From a virus, in IMG/VR virus record IMGVR_UViG_3300005519_000204, positions 1 to 57,112 of that record: a stretch of 57,112 bases of DNA, one strand, 5' to 3'. The notes beneath the pieces were generated by a model. That model ran no database searches, was not told where the DNA came from, and was given only the letters and a program-made list of their open reading frames with translations. This document shows, one piece after another, positions 49,104 to 57,112 of this stretch. Within the stretch, counting starts at the first letter, position 1, and each line of letters opens with the position of its first letter. The translations under genes were made by a program, and so were the position numbers.

Positions 49104-49847
49104 CTACTTCTCTGTCACCCCAGTGTATCGCATGACTGCACGCGTGTTTTCAAGCCAATAGCCGCCGAAGACGTCGCGGCTTGACAACCTTCCGTGCATA
49201 TGGTGCAGCATCAATCCACCGCCTAGATAGATGCCGGCATGATTCGGAACGAGGTTGCGGCTTCGAATCTGCATCAAGATCAGGTCGCCCCGCTGAATGT
49301 CCGCGAGCAACACCGGCGTGAATCCAGCAGCTTGAAACGCGTCAGCGCTATACAGGTCCGAGCGTCCGTCGTCCCACCAGTTGTCCGGCCGTGCTGGGTT
49401 GGGTAGCTGCACGCCCATTTCCTGCGCGTACCAGTCCCGGCACAGCGACCAGCAATCGAGAATGCCATGGTGGAAGCTTCGCCCAACCAGCGGCGCCTGG
49501 TAGCCACTGGGAGCGATCTGCGTTTGCTCGGCGATGACCGGCCCCGGCATCACAGAGACGATCAGCCAGGGCAAGCCAGAGGCTTCGCACGCTACGCGAT
49601 CGCCCTCGCTCGGCCGCGACGGCACATCGGGGTGGCTGTGGACGATCGCGACAATCTCACCAGCATCCTCGGCTGCTGCGTAATCTCCCGGATCAAGCAC
49701 GAAATGATCGCTCGGCGTTGCCGCGTTATTGCGGCATCGCAAATACCGTTCGCGCCCCTTGACGATTACCACCAGTCCGCACGCCTCGCGCGGGTAATCG
49801 GCCAGCGCATGCGCGTGAACCGCGGCGAGAGTCTCAGGCGCTGTCAT
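49104..49847 (-). CDS. K: Tail assembly peptidase with JAMM and NlpC/P60 domains (lambda gpK-like)
   Basis: A 247-residue protein starting at 49847 (ATGA overlap with L). The N-terminal JAMM/MPN domain has His70, His72 and Asp83 in 'HSHPDVPSRPSEGD', with a Glu in 'PREACGL'. The C-terminal NlpC/P60 domain has nucleophile Cys132 ('LDCWSLCRDWY') and His203 ('PNHAGIYLGGG'). Lambda K has the same two-domain layout and helps in tail tip assembly and local peptidoglycan digestion on entry. Confidence 0.92.
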   Translation of the reverse strand: MTAPETLAAVHAHALADYPREACGLVVIVKGRERYLRCRNNAATPSDHFVLDPGDYAAAEDAGEIVAIVHSHPDVPSRPSEGDRVACEASGLPWLIVSVMPGPVIAEQTQIAPSGYQAPLVGRSFHHGILDCWSLCRDWYAQEMGVQLPNPARPDNWWDDGRSDLYSADAFQAAGFTPVLLADIQRGDLILMQIRSRNLVPNHAGIYLGGGLMLHHMHGRLSSRDVFGGYWLENTRAVMRYTGVTEK

Positions 49848-50551
49848 GCGAGCAAGTTCGCCGCCGGAAAGCCGCCATAAGGCAGCTGGTTGTTCTCCCC
49901 GAACCGCAGCTTGCACGACGACAGGCGGCCGCCGCACGCATCCAGCGCCGGGTCAGTCGTGGGCGTGTCGTCGGCTTTGGCGACAGGGCCGCCGGTGTAT
50001 CCGCAATATGGCCCGCGGTAGCCGCCGCGCGAAAGCCACCGGCAAGAATTGGCGACGATCAGCCCGGCCGGCAACTGCTGCTGGCCAAAGTCGAGCGCCG
50101 ACGACAGTTCGAACTGCACCACCTCTTTCGTTTCGCTCGCCTTGCGCTCGATAAACCAGACGTCCGGGGGAAATTCCTGAGTGGGGTCTGCGGTGGGATT
50201 ACCGTCCGGGAAGTTGGCCGCGTCCAAATATCGGCCGAAGGTTCGATGCCGCTTGACGATGGCACCGGCCAAGCCCTGGTAGGCAAGGCACAAGGCGGTG
50301 ATGGAGCCGTCCACGTTGCCGAAGCTCAACTTGGGCACGGGCGGCTGGTCAGTTGAAAGCACGAAGCCTTCTGCATCAATCGGCCACGGCTTGTACTCCG
50401 TGCCCTGCCACCATATCGAGCCAACTTGCGTGTATCCGTGGTAGTGAAGCACGTCACCGGCGCCGCCTCCGGTGATCGGCCGCATATCAGTGTCGAACAG
50501 CTCGACCATTGCGCCAGGTTCAAGTTTTTGAATATCTGCGTAAACAGTCAC
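49844..50551 (-). CDS. L: Minor tail protein (lambda gpL-like)
   Basis: A 235-residue protein starting at GTG 50551 in a GTGA overlap with M ('MTVYADIQKLEPGAMVELF' is the exact family opening). The frame is open to 50665, but the upstream part is not conserved. The C-terminal Cys cluster ('CRWLSRGGYRGPYCGYTGG', 'DACGGRLSSCKLRFGENNQL') is the iron-sulfur-binding region known for lambda L. It belongs to the tail tip complex. Confidence 0.92.
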   Translation of the reverse strand: MTVYADIQKLEPGAMVELFDTDMRPITGGGAGDVLHYHGYTQVGSIWWQGTEYKPWPIDAEGFVLSTDQPPVPKLSFGNVDGSITALCLAYQGLAGAIVKRHRTFGRYLDAANFPDGNPTADPTQEFPPDVWFIERKASETKEVVQFELSSALDFGQQQLPAGLIVANSCRWLSRGGYRGPYCGYTGGPVAKADDTPTTDPALDACGGRLSSCKLRFGENNQLPYGGFPAANLLA

Positions 50552-50883
50552 GGCGAAAACGCCTGCTTTAAAGTTGCTGTGAGGATGTATGCATCGCCAC
50601 CCATCGGCTGCAGCGACCATTGCAAGGCGCGATACCTTCCCTGCACATCCTTGGGAGGCGTCCATAGGAAAGAAGCGCCAGCTTGCGCACGAAGAAAGTC
50701 GCGCGCGGCGATAACGATTGACGACGGGCCGCTTACCGTGATGGGCCAGATGTTCGACAGATTGTTGATGCCGTCTTGTGCGACCTGCTCATAGTTGTCG
50801 CCGAACTGGGCGCTTTTAACGGCCGCCGTTTCGGTTCCTGTGGGCTGCGTCGCGATCGGCCACGTGAACTCATCAGCCGCCAT
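50548..50883 (-). CDS. M: Minor tail protein (lambda gpM-like)
   Basis: A 111-residue protein of the phage minor tail M family. 'AVKSAQFGDNYEQVAQDGIN' and 'DFLRAQAGASFLWTPP' are diagnostic. It joins the tape measure end to the tip. It overlaps both neighbours on the same strand (11 bases with H, 4 with L). Confidence 0.92.
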   Translation of the reverse strand: MAADEFTWPIATQPTGTETAAVKSAQFGDNYEQVAQDGINNLSNIWPITVSGPSSIVIAARDFLRAQAGASFLWTPPKDVQGRYRALQWSLQPMGGDAYILTATLKQAFSP

Positions 50884-53731
50884 TCTGCATCCTCCAAATC
50901 AAGCCACCCGGCCGCATTTCGGCAACGATTGCGTTGCGGGAAATCTCTTTCATCTTGTCGCCTAGCTGGCGCGCCGTGTCTGCGTTGCTGCCGTTCGATG
51001 TGGTGTTGCCGGCGCCGTTCCCGTTGGAGTCGAAAGAGAACGACTGCGAAATACTGATGCCGCCGCCACCGCCACCTGCGCGAACGCCAAGCCGACCATC
51101 GCCACCACGCGACAGGGGGAGGATTGCTTCGGGGCCAGCCTCGCCCATTAGGCCAGCGCCGTTGGCGAACGCGAACATCGTAGGTTTATCCACGATCTGG
51201 CCGGAGAACGCGGACAAGCTAGGCGAGTCGTAGACGCCGCCCTTTGCATTAACCGTTGTTGTGAGCGTGCCACTCGATCCGAAGCCGCTAAACGAGCCGG
51301 TGCCAGTCGCCGCGCCGGAGCCGCCGCCATAGCTGACGCCGCCGCCGAATGCACTCAAGATGCTCGATAGAATTTGCGATTCGGCGACGCGCGCCTCCAT
51401 TTGCGCCAGGTCACCCAAGATCGACGAAAACAAGCTCTTGAAGTTGAGCTTACCTGTTGTGGCGAAATTGCTTATCGCGTTCGTCATACTGTTGAACGCG
51501 CTCGTGAAAAAGTTTTCCGTGAGACCAGCAACGTTCTGGCCTTGGTCAATGAAATTTGCAAAAGCCTTCTTGGCGCCGTTCTCCCACTCGCCTTGCACCG
51601 CGTCGATCTGCGCATATCCGTTCTTCACGATGGCGACTTGTTTCGCCATGTTTGCCTGCTGCGCAGCGATCTGCTGGTCGATGAGGTTGGTGTCCGCACC
51701 GGGCGCGCTACGCTGCGCCTGCAGCTTCGTCACCGCATCGGCGTTCTGAAGGTAGATTTGATTGATCTGTTGCTGACGCTGATACTCTTTGTCGCCGAGG
51801 CTCACCTGCATGACTTGAGCATCGACGTTTCGTTGTAGCGCATCGTTTTGCTTGTCGAGCGCAGCCTGGTAGGCGGCCATGGCAGCGATATCCTTTTGCT
51901 GCAGAATGTCAGCTTGCTTGCTGTAGTAGTCATTCGTTGCGGCTACGCCCGTAGCCACCTCACCCTGTACTTGAGCTAGGCTCGCGCCCTTTTCGATAGC
52001 CTTGGCGCCGGCGTCCGCGATCGCCTGCAGCTTCTTGACCTGCTCATCGAGCAACTTGTTTTGCGCCGAACTTGCATCGTTCGGCATCAAGTCCTGCGTA
52101 ATAGCCTTGTCGGTCAGGCCGGTGAGCTGGGCCATGGGATCGGCCTTGCGGCCCTTCTTGGCCCAAGACGCGCGCGCCTCCGCGTCCGCGGTGGCTTCCT
52201 GCTGCATGATCTGGTCGGCCAACGCTTGGTCGCCCTTGGCCAGCGCGGCGGCAATGGCCTTGTTCGCCGCGTTGTGGATCGCGACGATCTGATCCTGCCG
52301 CTGCTGTTCTGTGCTTTCGTACTTCTTGAGGTAGCCATTGAGAGCGGCTTGGCCAGCGATGCCGGCATCCTGCACTTGCTGCGACTGCGCAGCGGCATCC
52401 GCATCTTGCATCTTCTTTGAAAGCTGCGCCTGCAGGTCCTGCAGCTTTCTCTCGTCGTCAGGCGACCACTGCGCAAACGAACTATCGAATCGATCGACAA
52501 GCGACGATCCGAAAAACATGTTGCGAATCTTGCCTACCGTGCTGTAGTCGTGATTTTGCGCCGCGTCCTTCTGTCCCTGAAGGGAGTAAATCTGGCTCTG
52601 CAAGTCGGCCGTGCCGCTGATGAGCGAAGCGCCCGTCTTGAACTGCTCCCAGAAACCACTAAACGCCGCCTTGACCTTGTCCCACGACGCGGCGATGCCA
52701 GTCACCTGGCTGTTCATCTGATCGAGTCGCGGCGATATTGCGTCATGGAACGCGGTAGCCGCTACCTCGACAGCCTTTTGCGTGTCACCCTGCTTTTCAA
52801 GCGCAGCGATCTGGTCGTAAATCTCAATCGTGAGAAAATGATATTGCTCGTTCGCCTTTTCCGCGCTCTTCGCTGTGCCGTCGAACATTTGCGCAACAGA
52901 TGCCGCGGCCTTGTCGGCGTTCTCGCCGGTCAGCTGCGCCATATCGAAGGCCGCCTGGCCAAGCGCAAGCAGCGACGTGCTTGTCACCTTTCCGTTCGCC
53001 GCCAGCGCGGTCAATACCTCGTTTGCGAGCGTCAGGTTGCCGCTTGCGCCGGCGACCTGCGAAGCAAGCTTTGAAATCCCCTGCGTCGATACACCGGCGT
53101 AGTCTCCGGTCTTCGCGAGTGCCTGATTGAATTTGTTCTGCGCGCTCGCCGCATCATTTGCGGCAGTGGCGAATATCAGGCCCTCGGCCACCAGGCCGGC
53201 GATAGCGACACCTGTCGCGCTGAACGCAACTTGCAGCAAGCCGCTGCGGGTAACGAGCGTCGCCAGGCTCTGGTCGAAGCGGCCCCACTGGCCAGTCGCC
53301 ATATCCTTGACGAGATAGCCCAGCTCCCGGCGCGCAGCAGCGTTGTTCAGGGTGAACTTTTCGACTGCCGCGGCGGCGCTACCAACCGACGCGCGCGCCG
53401 TGTCGATCGCCACACTGTACGCCTTGAAATCGTCGGCGCTGATCGCACCGGCCACCCTGAATGCAGCAAGCTTCGCCTGTTGCTGGTCGAGCTTGGCGAA
53501 GGCCGCTACTGTGGGGTCGATCTGGCCAATAAGCTTGGAGAGTGCGTCCTGTTGAGCTTTGAGCGCCGACGTATCCCGAAGCGTTTGCGCCGACTTCTGC
53601 GATGACTCCCGCAGCTTGTCCGTTGATGCCGCGGCCTTGTCTCCGGTTGCCGCAAGTTTGTCGAGGTCGGATTGCGCCTGCTGCACGCCGTCCGTTGTAA
53701 CTTGTATGCCAAGCGACGCGATATCAGCCAT
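50873..53731 (-). CDS. H: Tape measure protein (lambda gpH-like)
   Basis: A 952-residue tail length determinant. The start 'MADIASLGIQVTTDGVQQAQ' (53731) is preferred over 53764. Residues about 15-60 and 430-680 are coiled-coil rich in Gln, Ala, Asp and Lys. A hydrophobic stretch ('LLQVAFSATGVAIAGLVAEG') lies near 170-190, within the prophage tail-length domain ('ELGYLVKDMATGQWGRFDQS'). The C-terminus is the conserved lambda H end ('GGVYDSPSLSAFSGQIVDKP', 'LMGEAGPEAILPLSR'). The 3' end overlaps M by 11 bases. Confidence 0.93.
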   Translation of the reverse strand: MADIASLGIQVTTDGVQQAQSDLDKLAATGDKAAASTDKLRESSQKSAQTLRDTSALKAQQDALSKLIGQIDPTVAAFAKLDQQQAKLAAFRVAGAISADDFKAYSVAIDTARASVGSAAAAVEKFTLNNAAARRELGYLVKDMATGQWGRFDQSLATLVTRSGLLQVAFSATGVAIAGLVAEGLIFATAANDAASAQNKFNQALAKTGDYAGVSTQGISKLASQVAGASGNLTLANEVLTALAANGKVTSTSLLALGQAAFDMAQLTGENADKAAASVAQMFDGTAKSAEKANEQYHFLTIEIYDQIAALEKQGDTQKAVEVAATAFHDAISPRLDQMNSQVTGIAASWDKVKAAFSGFWEQFKTGASLISGTADLQSQIYSLQGQKDAAQNHDYSTVGKIRNMFFGSSLVDRFDSSFAQWSPDDERKLQDLQAQLSKKMQDADAAAQSQQVQDAGIAGQAALNGYLKKYESTEQQRQDQIVAIHNAANKAIAAALAKGDQALADQIMQQEATADAEARASWAKKGRKADPMAQLTGLTDKAITQDLMPNDASSAQNKLLDEQVKKLQAIADAGAKAIEKGASLAQVQGEVATGVAATNDYYSKQADILQQKDIAAMAAYQAALDKQNDALQRNVDAQVMQVSLGDKEYQRQQQINQIYLQNADAVTKLQAQRSAPGADTNLIDQQIAAQQANMAKQVAIVKNGYAQIDAVQGEWENGAKKAFANFIDQGQNVAGLTENFFTSAFNSMTNAISNFATTGKLNFKSLFSSILGDLAQMEARVAESQILSSILSAFGGGVSYGGGSGAATGTGSFSGFGSSGTLTTTVNAKGGVYDSPSLSAFSGQIVDKPTMFAFANGAGLMGEAGPEAILPLSRGGDGRLGVRAGGGGGGISISQSFSFDSNGNGAGNTTSNGSNADTARQLGDKMKEISRNAIVAEMRPGGLIWRMQNGG

Positions 53732-54349
53732 TGCTCTGTTCACCCATGACCTTGAGGGCCTCACCTTCCATCACGCGAATGCACTCAAATGTGTCTGACC
53801 ACTGCGCACGCGGCACGCCGATAAGGCGAAAAACCGATGGCAACACGTTGTAATCCAGCCCTACCGCGCCGCCAAAGCCGACGCGCCATTGCGTCGCCAT
53901 TGCTATGAACACGTTGGCGGCCTGCAGGTTGTCAGGCCACACATCTACCGCGTTCACAAAATCTTCGGGCCGGAAGCCGAGAGCGGACAATTCCGCCTCG
54001 GTGGGTCCGCGCTCATAGATCGCCCTGGCGACGCTGATTAGTTTTTTTCCCGCTCTCCGCGCAGCTCGGCCAGGTACTTCTCGATGATCGCGCGTCCGGC
54101 GCCGGCATAGTTCGAGCACAACAGCTCCACATTGTCGCGATTGAACTCGTCGTCCAGATCCCAACCCACAACCATGTCCATCACGGTATCGGTATCGCTG
54201 CGCTGCCGGGCTTCCTGCAGCCACGTGAGCACGTCTTCGCGCGATCGATGCTTGAACGTGAACATCACCTCGGCGGGCTCTTTGCCCGCAACAGGAATCT
54301 TCACCTTTCCATTGAAGGTCGGGTCGGGTTTCAGGTTCAGCTTTGCCAT
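53724..54349 (-). CDS. GT: GT fusion chaperone by -1 ribosomal frameshift
   Basis: At A-AAA-AAC (54047-54041, in phase with G) a -1 shift continues as 'LISVARAIYERGPTEAELSA' to a stop at 53724-53726, giving about 208 residues. The T part ('PDNLQAANVFIAMATQWRVG', 'LDYNVLPSVFRLIGV') has no start of its own in a suitable place. The G/GT pair is conserved in siphophages; the fusion recruits tube protein to the tape measure. It overlaps the H start by 8 bases. Confidence 0.87.
54038..54349 (-). CDS. G: Tail assembly chaperone (lambda gpG-like)
   Basis: A 103-residue chaperone ('MAKLNLKPDPTFNGKVKIPV') that binds the tape measure. It ends '...GEREKN' at TAA 54038-54040, just after slippery heptamer A-AAA-AAC (54047-54041 on the minus strand), the site at which the GT product is made. 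Confidence 0.87.
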   Translation of the reverse strand: MAKLNLKPDPTFNGKVKIPVAGKEPAEVMFTFKHRSREDVLTWLQEARQRSDTDTVMDMVVGWDLDDEFNRDNVELLCSNYAGAGRAIIEKYLAELRGEREKN

Positions 54350-54360
54350 CGGGTTATCCC

Positions 54361-54398
54361 AAAATCAAAAAAAGAAAGGCCCGGAGCGACCGGGCCTT
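54361..54398 (-). terminator. Rho-independent terminator between V and G
   Basis: On the minus strand AAGGCCCGG - TCGCT - CCGGGCCTT is followed by TCTTTTTTTGATTTT. It lies between the major tail protein and the G chaperone. It probably lowers expression of the downstream genes relative to the abundant tube protein. Confidence 0.8.
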
Positions 54399-54424
54399 GA
54401 GGGGAAAGTCAGCTACCGCGCCGA

Positions 54425-55072
54425 TTACGACGCGTAGCGCACCGGCTCGTTCAAGAACGACAGCGTGACCTGCAGCGCCATCAGCTGGTTGATGGTCAGC
54501 GTGGGCGTCTTGTTCAGGGACACATAGGTGTCGTACAGAATGTGCGCGCCGCTCGGCAGGTCGATCTTGATCGCACGCGGCAGGCGGTCGGAATCGGCCG
54601 TATCGCAAAGCGCATAGCCCGCTTGCGTGGTGTCATCGGCGATGTTCAGCGCCAGGCCCGCGGCGTTCTTGATCGTTGGGATGCGCGATTCACTCGACGA
54701 CTCCAGGAACTGGTAGTTCAGGAACTGCTGATCGCCACCGCTCGACGTGGTGTTGATGATCTGCGAAATGGGCGTCCAGCCCGAAATGCTGCGCGCGGAG
54801 CCGCCACCATTGCCCGCCGGGTACTTCGTCAGCAGCGTGGTGTCGTAGTCTTCAAGCTCGAAAGTGTTTGCCGTGACAGCGCCGACTCGCACGATCTTGT
54901 TGCTCAGGGCGGCCCACCCCGACGTGATCTCGACGAACTGGCCTTCAGTGAAGGTATGGCCGGCGGCGGTGGCCACCGCCGGCTTGGCATTCGAGATGGC
55001 TGTGACGTTGACGGAAGCGCTGTAGCCGTTTGCGATGGATACAGTCGCGCCATTGGGTACGGAAACGCCCAT
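54425..55072 (-). CDS. V: Major tail tube protein (lambda gpV-like)
   Basis: A 215-residue tail tube protein. 'MGVSVPNGATVSIANGYSAS' opens it; 'AAGHTFTEGQFVEITSGWAA' and 'NTFELEDYDTTLLTKYPAGN' fit the phage tail tube family, as does 'WTPISQIINTTSSGGDQQFL'. The C-terminal part contains 'AHILYDTYVSLNKTPTLTIN'. A strong terminator follows at 54361-54398, which fits the need for a high ratio of tube subunit to downstream tail proteins. Confidence 0.87.
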   Translation of the reverse strand: MGVSVPNGATVSIANGYSASVNVTAISNAKPAVATAAGHTFTEGQFVEITSGWAALSNKIVRVGAVTANTFELEDYDTTLLTKYPAGNGGGSARSISGWTPISQIINTTSSGGDQQFLNYQFLESSSESRIPTIKNAAGLALNIADDTTQAGYALCDTADSDRLPRAIKIDLPSGAHILYDTYVSLNKTPTLTINQLMALQVTLSFLNEPVRYAS

Positions 55073-55106
55073 GTTGACTTACCTCTGTTGTGCCCGTGTG
55101 GGCGGT

Positions 55107-55526
55107 TTAAGTGATCGAATCGGCGCGGTACTGAAACGACACCGGCACGGTGTAACCGTTCGCGTCCTGTACGCCCCTGGCGGCGGCAGCTGGCGACGTA
55201 ACCTGCAGCACGACGTCGCCACCCACCAATCGAAGGAAAGCGGGAAACAAGGCCGCAAGGTGGTCGGCGATGGCGTCGGCTGCACCGGGGCCGGCGTTGA
55301 TGGGTGTGACGACATCCACCTGGTACACGCCGCGCCAGGTGCTGAGTACACCGGAGAGGTCGGCCGCGGCCGTGCGCGCAGGAAGGAGGAATGGACGCAG
55401 GTACGCGGCGCCAGGGGTGGGGGTGAATGGGACGTTCTCCCACGCACCCGCCAGCGCCGGCTGCTGAGCTTGCGCCCACGCCTGCAAGCGCGAGTCCAGC
55501 AATTGCCGGATGGCTTGATTACTCAT
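55107..55526 (-). CDS. U: Tail terminator-like protein (lambda gpU-like)
   Basis: A 139-residue protein starting 'MSNQAIRQLLDSRLQAWAQA' at 55526. 'VPFTPTPGAAYLRPFLLPAR' and 'WRGVYQVDVVTPINAGPGAA' are typical of the U-like tail terminator family (DUF4128 type). It caps the tail and joins it to the head. It overlaps the Z-like gene by 8 bases. Confidence 0.8.
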   Translation of the reverse strand: MSNQAIRQLLDSRLQAWAQAQQPALAGAWENVPFTPTPGAAYLRPFLLPARTAAADLSGVLSTWRGVYQVDVVTPINAGPGAADAIADHLAALFPAFLRLVGGDVVLQVTSPAAAARGVQDANGYTVPVSFQYRADSIT

Positions 55527-56103
55527 TGCGCGATGCAACCGCGTCTTGTACGTACTGCTGAAATTCGGCCACGGTCACGCGCACCATCCCTTCCGGCGCC
55601 TGCACGCCGCTGTGCCCATACTCGATAGGGATCGCGTACGGGAGGCTGTTTGTGATGAAGATGTCGCCGTCGTTTCCGCCCTGGCCTATCACTTCCACTC
55701 CGTTCGCAATGGTCTGCGAGCCGTTTGCGTCGGTGATGTCGGTCGTTATCTCGGTGGGGGCTATCAGCGACACGAACCAGTTGGCACGCAGTCGGCCGCC
55801 CACGTACCCCTTCGGCGCTACGATGTCCATGCCATCGTTCAACTTGCGTCCGGGCTTCAGTCGGCCGTCTTTGGTCAGGTTGGCCGGGTCGAGCCGCAGA
55901 TTTGCGTTGTGGTCTGCAACCTGCGCGTTGTAGTTGCGCGCGATGCGATTCACTGCCCACAGCTCAGGATTGCCCACTGGCGTTCGAAGGACTGTCGCTG
56001 ACAGCAGGTCAATGGATACTTTGCGCACGACGTTCCGCGCTTGCTCGGGCGCTTTCTTTGCGAAGGCATGCAACGACAGCGAGAATGACTCGCCGTTGCT
56101 AGC
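55519..56103 (-). CDS. Minor tail / head-tail joining protein (lambda gpZ / HK97 gp10-like)
   Basis: A 194-residue protein. GTG at 56103 is the likely start because it overlaps the previous stop; the longer frame begins at 56121. 'NVVRKVSIDLLSATVLRTPV' and 'NSLPYAIPIEYGHSGVQAPE' are typical of the HK97 gp10/lambda Z group. It lies between the connector genes and U, as in lambda. Lambda Z allows the tail to attach in a productive way. Confidence 0.8.
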   Translation of the reverse strand, partial: ASNGESFSLSLHAFAKKAPEQARNVVRKVSIDLLSATVLRTPVGNPELWAVNRIARNYNAQVADHNANLRLDPANLTKDGRLKPGRKLNDGMDIVAPKGYVGGRLRANWFVSLIAPTEITTDITDANGSQTIANGVEVIGQGGNDGDIFITNSLPYAIPIEYGHSGVQAPEGMVRVTVAEFQQYVQDAVASRNE

Positions 56104-56479
56104 CACGAATGTGCGCCACAAACAGCACGGGCACGCCGGCGGGGCTCACGGGCTTCACGTCGATGACTTGAAAGTCCCGGTACTCGCCCGTGAATGAGTC
56201 GCGACAATTGAGCGTGTCGCCCTGCCGGATGACCGCGCCGGCCGCGCAATACGCTTGCTGGTCGCCCTGCAGGACAAGGGTGCCGTTGATGTACTTTTGC
56301 GGCATCGCAAATACGGCGCAGTAGCTTTGCGTGTTGGTAACGTTGGATGCGGCTGTGCCGCTCGCTGGATCGTATGCGCCCAGGTTCGTGTGCTTGATCG
56401 TGCACGGTGCGCCGTAGCGCTGCAGCATGCGCGTCGCTGAAGTGGCTGTCCGCGCGTAGGAGAATGTAAGCTCACTCAT
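56099..56479 (-). CDS. Head-tail connector protein (FII position)
   Basis: A 126-residue beta-rich protein ('[20 protein letters not shown]' from 56479). 'CAVFAMPQKYINGTLVLQGD' and 'CRDSFTGEYRDFQVIDVKPV' resemble small head-tail joining proteins. It overlaps both neighbours by 4-5 bases. The assignment is by position and size. Confidence 0.65.
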   Translation of the reverse strand: MSELTFSYARTATSATRMLQRYGAPCTIKHTNLGAYDPASGTAASNVTNTQSYCAVFAMPQKYINGTLVLQGDQQAYCAAGAVIRQGDTLNCRDSFTGEYRDFQVIDVKPVSPAGVPVLFVAHIRG

Positions 56480-57009
56480 GCGCGAATCACCGCGCAACCG
56501 CTGCCGCCTACCGTGTATGGCGCAAGCATCGCTTCAACCTGCGCGAAGAATGGCGCCTGGCGGTGGCCAGGCTGGTATTCCGTCGTGATCGGGCCGATGG
56601 TCTCGCGCAAGACCTGCGCCGTTTCGTCCGGCGCAAGCTCACCCGTTGATGCGCGCAACGCCAGCTCAGCATTCGCGCGTACGATCGCCAGGGGAACAGC
56701 GGTGTACGGCAATAGAACGCCATCGATAATGACGCGCTTCCGTGGCCAGGAAAGCGCCTGCGGCGTGGTTGAGGTCGTGGGCTCCCAGAATGAGCCGCAT
56801 GTTACTGTCGTGGCGCGAACGCCCTGCCAGCGGTAACGCGCCTCCATCCACTCGCACCCCTGGCGCAAATACGCCTCTTTGGTCGCCTGGTCAGGGATGG
56901 CGGCCCACGTCGAATTGTTTCGGGCAGCGAAGTACGCGTCAGCATCGGCCGCGCTGATGTATGCCTCAGCGTTCGGGAGGCCGCTGCCATCCTCGACCAC
57001 CAGCGCCAC
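56476..57009 (-). CDS. DnaT-like head-tail connector protein
   Basis: A 177-residue protein. GTG 57009 gives '[20 protein letters not shown]', the usual opening of the family often labelled DnaT-like ssDNA-binding protein in siphophages. '[20 protein letters not shown]', '[13 protein letters not shown]' and '[13 protein letters not shown]' are diagnostic. By position it is the gp6-type adaptor that binds the portal. The upstream gene ends 1 base before it. Confidence 0.82.
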   Translation of the reverse strand: MALVVEDGSGLPNAEAYISAADADAYFAARNNSTWAAIPDQATKEAYLRQGCEWMEARYRWQGVRATTVTCGSFWEPTTSTTPQALSWPRKRVIIDGVLLPYTAVPLAIVRANAELALRASTGELAPDETAQVLRETIGPITTEYQPGHRQAPFFAQVEAMLAPYTVGGSGCAVIRA

Positions 57010-57010
57010 G

Positions 57011-57112
57011 TTACGCGCCCTTCTTGCTGAGCGGCCGCGTGCAAGGCGCATCGCATATGGATTTCGTGCGGCTCGGCGGGCTCGGCATCGGCACCATCGC
57101 GTTCGGCGACGC
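57011..57112 (-). CDS. C-terminal end of an upstream head-region gene (partial)
   Basis: An open frame enters from the right edge and stops at 57011-57013. It encodes 33 residues (ending '[10 protein letters not shown]'), directly before the DnaT-like connector. It is too short for assignment. By position it is a head or connector gene of the lambda-like prophage. Confidence 0.5.
   Translation of the reverse strand, partial: ASPNAMVPMPSPPSRTKSICDAPCTRPLSKKGA

Larger units (their letters stand above)
38784..57112. mobile_element. Lambda-like (siphophage) prophage, partial
   Basis: A continuous minus-strand series matches the lambda tail order Z-U-V-G/GT-H-M-L-K-I-J, followed by fibre genes. 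The head genes should lie to the right of the window. The left boundary is set at the end of the tRNA-Asn fragment. It is inferred, and could instead lie near 40.4 kb if the XRE/ImmA pair belongs to another element. Confidence 0.75.

Overview
The window looks like two adjacent prophages in the chromosome of a GC-rich gammaproteobacterium, probably of the Xanthomonadaceae/Rhodanobacteraceae. That assignment rests on codon use, the order of the P2-like genes and the tRNA-Asn sequence, and it is an inference. No ordinary host gene is evident.

Positions 1 to about 38,783 hold one P2-like prophage. Read from its integrase end (right) to the left, it contains: a tRNA-Asn-derived attachment core, a tyrosine integrase, a small excisionase-like gene, a Toprim/helicase primase preceded by a P4-type antisense-RNA immunity element (seqA, antisense RNA, seqC), an Ogr-like zinc-finger late activator, a ribbon-helix-helix protein, and a divergent CI-type repressor with paired operators. 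Next comes a lower-GC cargo block (24.2-31.5 kb): a 1,757-residue secreted RHS protein with an N-terminal beta-propeller and a C-terminal HExxH metallopeptidase-like tip, followed by four small genes. The P2 late genes follow: D, U, T, E+E', E, FII, FI, fibre assembly, fibre, I, J, W, V, S, R, lysis genes, X, L, M, N, O, and divergent P and Q. Cargo sits within the late operons: an orphan DNA methyltransferase inside the lysis cassette, a reverse-strand gene between FII and E, and five tandem paralogues of an unrecognised protein of about 81 residues between S and V. A shared dyad, GTTCT-N14-AGAAC, lies in the P/O divergent region and upstream of V, and probably marks late-activator binding sites.

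From about 38.8 kb to the right edge lies part of a second, lambda-like siphophage prophage with all tail genes on the minus strand. From the right edge: head-tail connector genes, Z-like, U-like and V-like tail genes, the G/GT frameshift pair, tape measure H, M, L, K, a lipoprotein gene with its own terminator, I, J, and three fibre-related genes. Its left end carries a SRAP (HMCES/YedK) gene with a divergent unknown gene, and an XRE/ImmA pair. The 47-bp tRNA-Asn 3' fragment at 38,735-38,783 lacks the 5' half of the tRNA, which suggests that both phages are integrated in tandem in the same tRNA gene.

The candidate for an undescribed system is the five-gene paralogue array (10,758-12,720). 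Its members share exact N-terminal motif spacing and a GxRxGxW motif, and a decayed second copy of the S-gene 3' end lies inside the array.
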